Shown here: piece by piece, positions 61,875 to 64,000 of the stretch
Layout: every line of letters begins with the position of its first letter
Position numbering within the stretch: the stretch's first letter is position 1
Made by a program: the position numbers and the translations under genes
Origin: Bradyrhizobium sp. 199
GTDB lineage: Bacteria; Pseudomonadota; Alphaproteobacteria; Rhizobiales; Xanthobacteraceae
Direction: 5' to 3'
Assembly: GCF_023073355.1 (NCBI RefSeq)
Contig: NZ_JADPJI010000002.1
Location: forward strand, 558,001 to 622,000
Length of the DNA: 64,000 nt
Notes under the pieces: generated by a model
Database searches by the model: none
Told to the model about the DNA's origin: nothing
What the model saw: the letters and a program-made list of their open reading frames with translations, nothing else

Positions 61875-63398
61875 TTAACCGTTGTTGGCCGGCTTGGCCG
61901 GCTTGGTCGCGGCCTTGGGCTTGGCGGGCTTCGGATCGCCGCTTGCCGCAGGCTTCTCGGCGGGTTTTGCCGCCGTATCGTGCTTGGCGGCAGCATGCTT
62001 GGGCGCCGCCGGCTTCGCTGCAGTCTTGCTGTCGCTCTTGCCGTCGTTCTTGCCGGTGTTCTTGGCCGCAGCCGGCTTGGCCTCCGGCTTGGCCGCAGCC
62101 GGCTTGGCCTCCGGCTTCGCCGCGGCCGTTTTGGTGTCCTTGTTGGCGTCCTTGCCCGCGTCTTTCGGCCTGTCGGCCGCGTCGGGCTTCCTGGCCACGC
62201 GCGACTTCTTGCCACGCGGCTTGGACGCCGTCTGCTGGTCGGCATCCGCTGCGACCGCCGCGATCAGGGCGGTGCCGGTGCGGGTTGGACCGGTATAGAC
62301 CAGCACGGGCTCGGTCGGCGCCGGAGCCGAGGCCATCAGCTCGGAGGCCCTCATCAGGGGCGGCTGGAGGCCGGCCGTGAAGAAAGTGACCTGGGCTTCG
62401 CCGCCGGTGGCCGAGGCCGATCCGGTCGAGGCGCCACTGGCTGCGATCAGCGCATCGTCGTCGTCGCTGGCCGGCCGCTTGCGATGGCCGCCGCACATTT
62501 GGTCGCGCAGGTTCGGCGGCGAGGCGTCGACCGGCACGAGGTTGTCGACCGTACCGAGCGAGGGGCGCAGCCAGGTCAGATTGTCCTGGCCGAAGCCGCG
62601 CTCGAGCAGTTGCGCCGCCTTCACCGCGCGCGCGGTGCCGGAGCTCGCACCCAGCACCACCGCGATCAGCCGGCGGCCGTTGCGCGTCGCCGACGCCACC
62701 AGATTGTAGCCCGAGGCACAGATGAACCCGGTCTTGAAACCGTCGGCGCCGGGATAGCGGCCGATCAGCTTGTTGAAATTGCCGGTGACGCGCTTGCCGA
62801 AACGCATTGCCGGGATGTGCACGAAATATTCGTATTCCGGCAGGTCGCGCAGGAACGAGCGCGCCAAGATGCCGAGGTCGCGGGCCGAAGTGATCTGACC
62901 GTCGGCGGGCAGGCCGTTCGGATTGACGTAGCTGGTCTGCGTCATGCCGAGCTTCTTGGCAGTGTCGTTCATCATCGCGGAGAAGCCGTCGATCGAGCCG
63001 CCGACGCCTTCGGCAAGCACCACGGCCATGTCGTTCGCCGACTTGACCATCATCATCTTCAGCGCGTTGTCGACGGTGAGCTGCGTTCCCGGACGGAACC
63101 CCATCTTCGAGGGCGATTGCGAGGCCGCCGTGGGCGATACCGTCAGCAGCGTATCGAGCGCCAGTCTGCCGTCCTTGACCGCCTTCAACGTCACATAGGC
63201 GGTCATGATCTTGGTGACGGAGGCCGGATACCAGGGAATGGTCGCGTTCTCCGCCTGCAGCACCTTGCCGCTGTCGGCCTCGATCAGCAGCAGCGCTTCG
63301 GCGCTCGCCGCGCGGGGCGCGAGCAATGCGGCGCATGCGAAGCTCGCAGCGAACAGGTTGAACAGGGATTTGCGAAGCAGCGGGCGTAGAGCGTGCAC
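61875..63398 (-). CDS. D-alanyl-D-alanine carboxypeptidase with lysine/alanine-rich tail
   Basis: A 507-residue penicillin-binding protein of the S11 (DacA/DacC) family. The signal peptide is about 33 residues. Active-site motifs are SxxK in PASVTKIMT, SxN in KSANDM and KTG in DGFKTGFICAS. The catalytic region ends near residue 280, followed by a 100-residue linker and, from about residue 390, a Lys/Ala/Pro tail with tandem PEAKPAAAK units, resembling histone H1 tails. It trims the terminal D-Ala of murein pentapeptides in the periplasm. The basic tail could anchor it to anionic polymers. Confidence 0.92.
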   Translation of the reverse strand: MHALRPLLRKSLFNLFAASFACAALLAPRAASAEALLLIEADSGKVLQAENATIPWYPASVTKIMTAYVTLKAVKDGRLALDTLLTVSPTAASQSPSKMGFRPGTQLTVDNALKMMMVKSANDMAVVLAEGVGGSIDGFSAMMNDTAKKLGMTQTSYVNPNGLPADGQITSARDLGILARSFLRDLPEYEYFVHIPAMRFGKRVTGNFNKLIGRYPGADGFKTGFICASGYNLVASATRNGRRLIAVVLGASSGTARAVKAAQLLERGFGQDNLTWLRPSLGTVDNLVPVDASPPNLRDQMCGGHRKRPASDDDDALIAASGASTGSASATGGEAQVTFFTAGLQPPLMRASELMASAPAPTEPVLVYTGPTRTGTALIAAVAADADQQTASKPRGKKSRVARKPDAADRPKDAGKDANKDTKTAAAKPEAKPAAAKPEAKPAAAKNTGKNDGKSDSKTAAKPAAPKHAAAKHDTAAKPAEKPAASGDPKPAKPKAATKPAKPANNG

Positions 63399-63586
63399 TA
63401 TCCGATTCCGGTCCTTGGAGACCCGCCGGTTCCGGACGGTTCTCGTGATCTGATGTTCGGTTTTGAAATCCAGCGCCGCCGCTTGCGGCGTCGCAACCTA
63501 TACCGGCTGGTGCGTCGAGAATAGGGGCATCAGCGGGGTATTCCGCAATGAAATAGGCCGAATTTCGACGATGTTATGAGGAGTTG

Positions 63587-64000
63587 CTACGGGGATTTGG
63601 CAGCCGTCGCGGCAGCCTCAGCCGCCGTCATGCTGGCCCGTGTGCTCGCTTGAGCGGTTTCATGGACCATAAACTGGGCCCTGGCGAGCTCGGCAAAATG
63701 GCCGCCTTTTGCCACGAGTTCATCGAAAGTTCCGGTTTCGATCACGCGTCCATTCTCGAACACGAGGATCCGCGTGGCGTTGCGGATGGTGGAGAGACGG
63801 TGGGCGATCACGAAGGTGGTGCGGCCCTTCATCACTTCGTCGAGAGCGGCATTCACCTTGGTCTCGGTGACGGCATCGAGCGCGCTGGTGGCTTCGTCCA
63901 AGATCAGGATCGGCGGATCCTTCAGCAGCGCGCGGGCGATTGACAGGCGCTGCCGTTCGCCGCCGGACAACATGCGGCCGCGCTCGCCGGCATTGGTCCC
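63587..64000 (-). CDS. ABC exporter ATP-binding subunit, C-terminal part
   Basis: Only the last 137 codons are present; the gene continues past the window end. The signature [20 protein letters not shown], Walker [13 protein letters not shown] and switch FVIAHRLST show a type IV ABC exporter with fused transmembrane domain, of the MsbA/NdvA group. The close match to the NdvA-type [20 protein letters not shown] tract favours a glucan or lipid exporter, but the membrane domain is not visible. The C-terminus ends in an Ala-rich [13 protein letters not shown]. Confidence 0.88.
   Translation of the reverse strand, partial: GTNAGERGRMLSGGERQRLSIARALLKDPPILILDEATSALDAVTETKVNAALDEVMKGRTTFVIAHRLSTIRNATRILVFENGRVIETGTFDELVAKGGHFAELARAQFMVHETAQASTRASMTAAEAAATAAKSP

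Noticed and set aside
62040..62130. Tandem DNA repeat considered as CRISPR or VNTR
   Set aside because: The repeats are in frame within the Lys/Ala-rich tail of the carboxypeptidase and encode PEAKPAAAK units; there are no spacers.

Overview
The window reads as one contiguous piece of a high-GC alphaproteobacterial chromosome, almost certainly Bradyrhizobium or a close relative. The grounds are the Rhizobiales gene order DUF2948-hisD-UPF0262-phosphatase-maf-yacG-tRNA-Phe, the divergent trcR/ispH-thrB-rnhA block, many families of interspersed palindromic repeats of the type seen in Bradyrhizobium intergenic DNA, and a metabolic load of Bug, TRAP-TAXI, acyl-CoA ligase and short-chain dehydrogenase genes. 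This assignment comes from recognition of families; no search was run.

Layout. 1-4412: the 3' end of a carbon-phosphorus lyase operon (phnJ partial, phnK, phnL, phnM, phnN) plus a flavin-binding split-barrel gene. 4593-8030: a reverse-strand dehydrogenase, a broken sulfonate-binding-protein remnant, an alpha/beta hydrolase and O-acetylhomoserine sulfhydrylase. 8112-13636: an IclR regulator divergent from a six-gene catabolic operon (Bug binding protein, flavin reductase-like protein, FAH-family isomerase/hydrolase, 2-oxo-hept-enedioate hydratase-like protein, RidA, amidohydrolase), with a perfect 17-bp palindrome at the regulator start. 15289-18119: four genes of unknown role encoding envelope proteins and a zinc metalloprotease. 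18247-20087: a Tat-exported protein, a four-histidine ferric-reductase-like membrane protein and a cyclic-nucleotide-binding-domain protein. 20187-22350: repeat-rich DNA with a RidA gene and tRNA-Thr(GGT). 22371-27194: a cyclic-nucleotide/thioredoxin-reductase-like fusion, EthD, membrane protein, haloperoxidase-like hydrolase and epimerase-like genes. 27277-31765: the his/maf/yacG housekeeping block and tRNA-Phe(GAA). 32048-34993: a decayed stretch followed by a RibD-C reductase and an amine oxidase. 35059-42850: mostly small exported proteins, a TPR protein, aldo/keto reductase, thioesterase and Nudix hydrolase. 43042-46630: a TAXI-TRAP transporter with DUF1850. 46690-52415: dehydrogenase, membrane protein, antiporter and two tandem TPR-LprI genes. 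52826-61690: prpE, trcR, ispH-thrB-rnhA, peroxiredoxin, DUF924 and fadD. 61875-64000: a D-Ala-D-Ala carboxypeptidase with a lysine-rich tail and the end of an exporter ATPase.

How the parts work together. The phn genes convert alkylphosphonates to phosphate and 5-phosphoribosyl 1-diphosphate. The IclR-controlled operon probably imports an organic acid and degrades it through meta-cleavage-like dienoate steps; its substrate cannot be read from sequence. The TAXI-TRAP operon is a secondary organic-acid importer. The most interesting uncharacterised unit is the four-gene envelope/metalloprotease cluster at 15289-18119. No CRISPR array, prophage, transposase or toxin-antitoxin locus was recognised.
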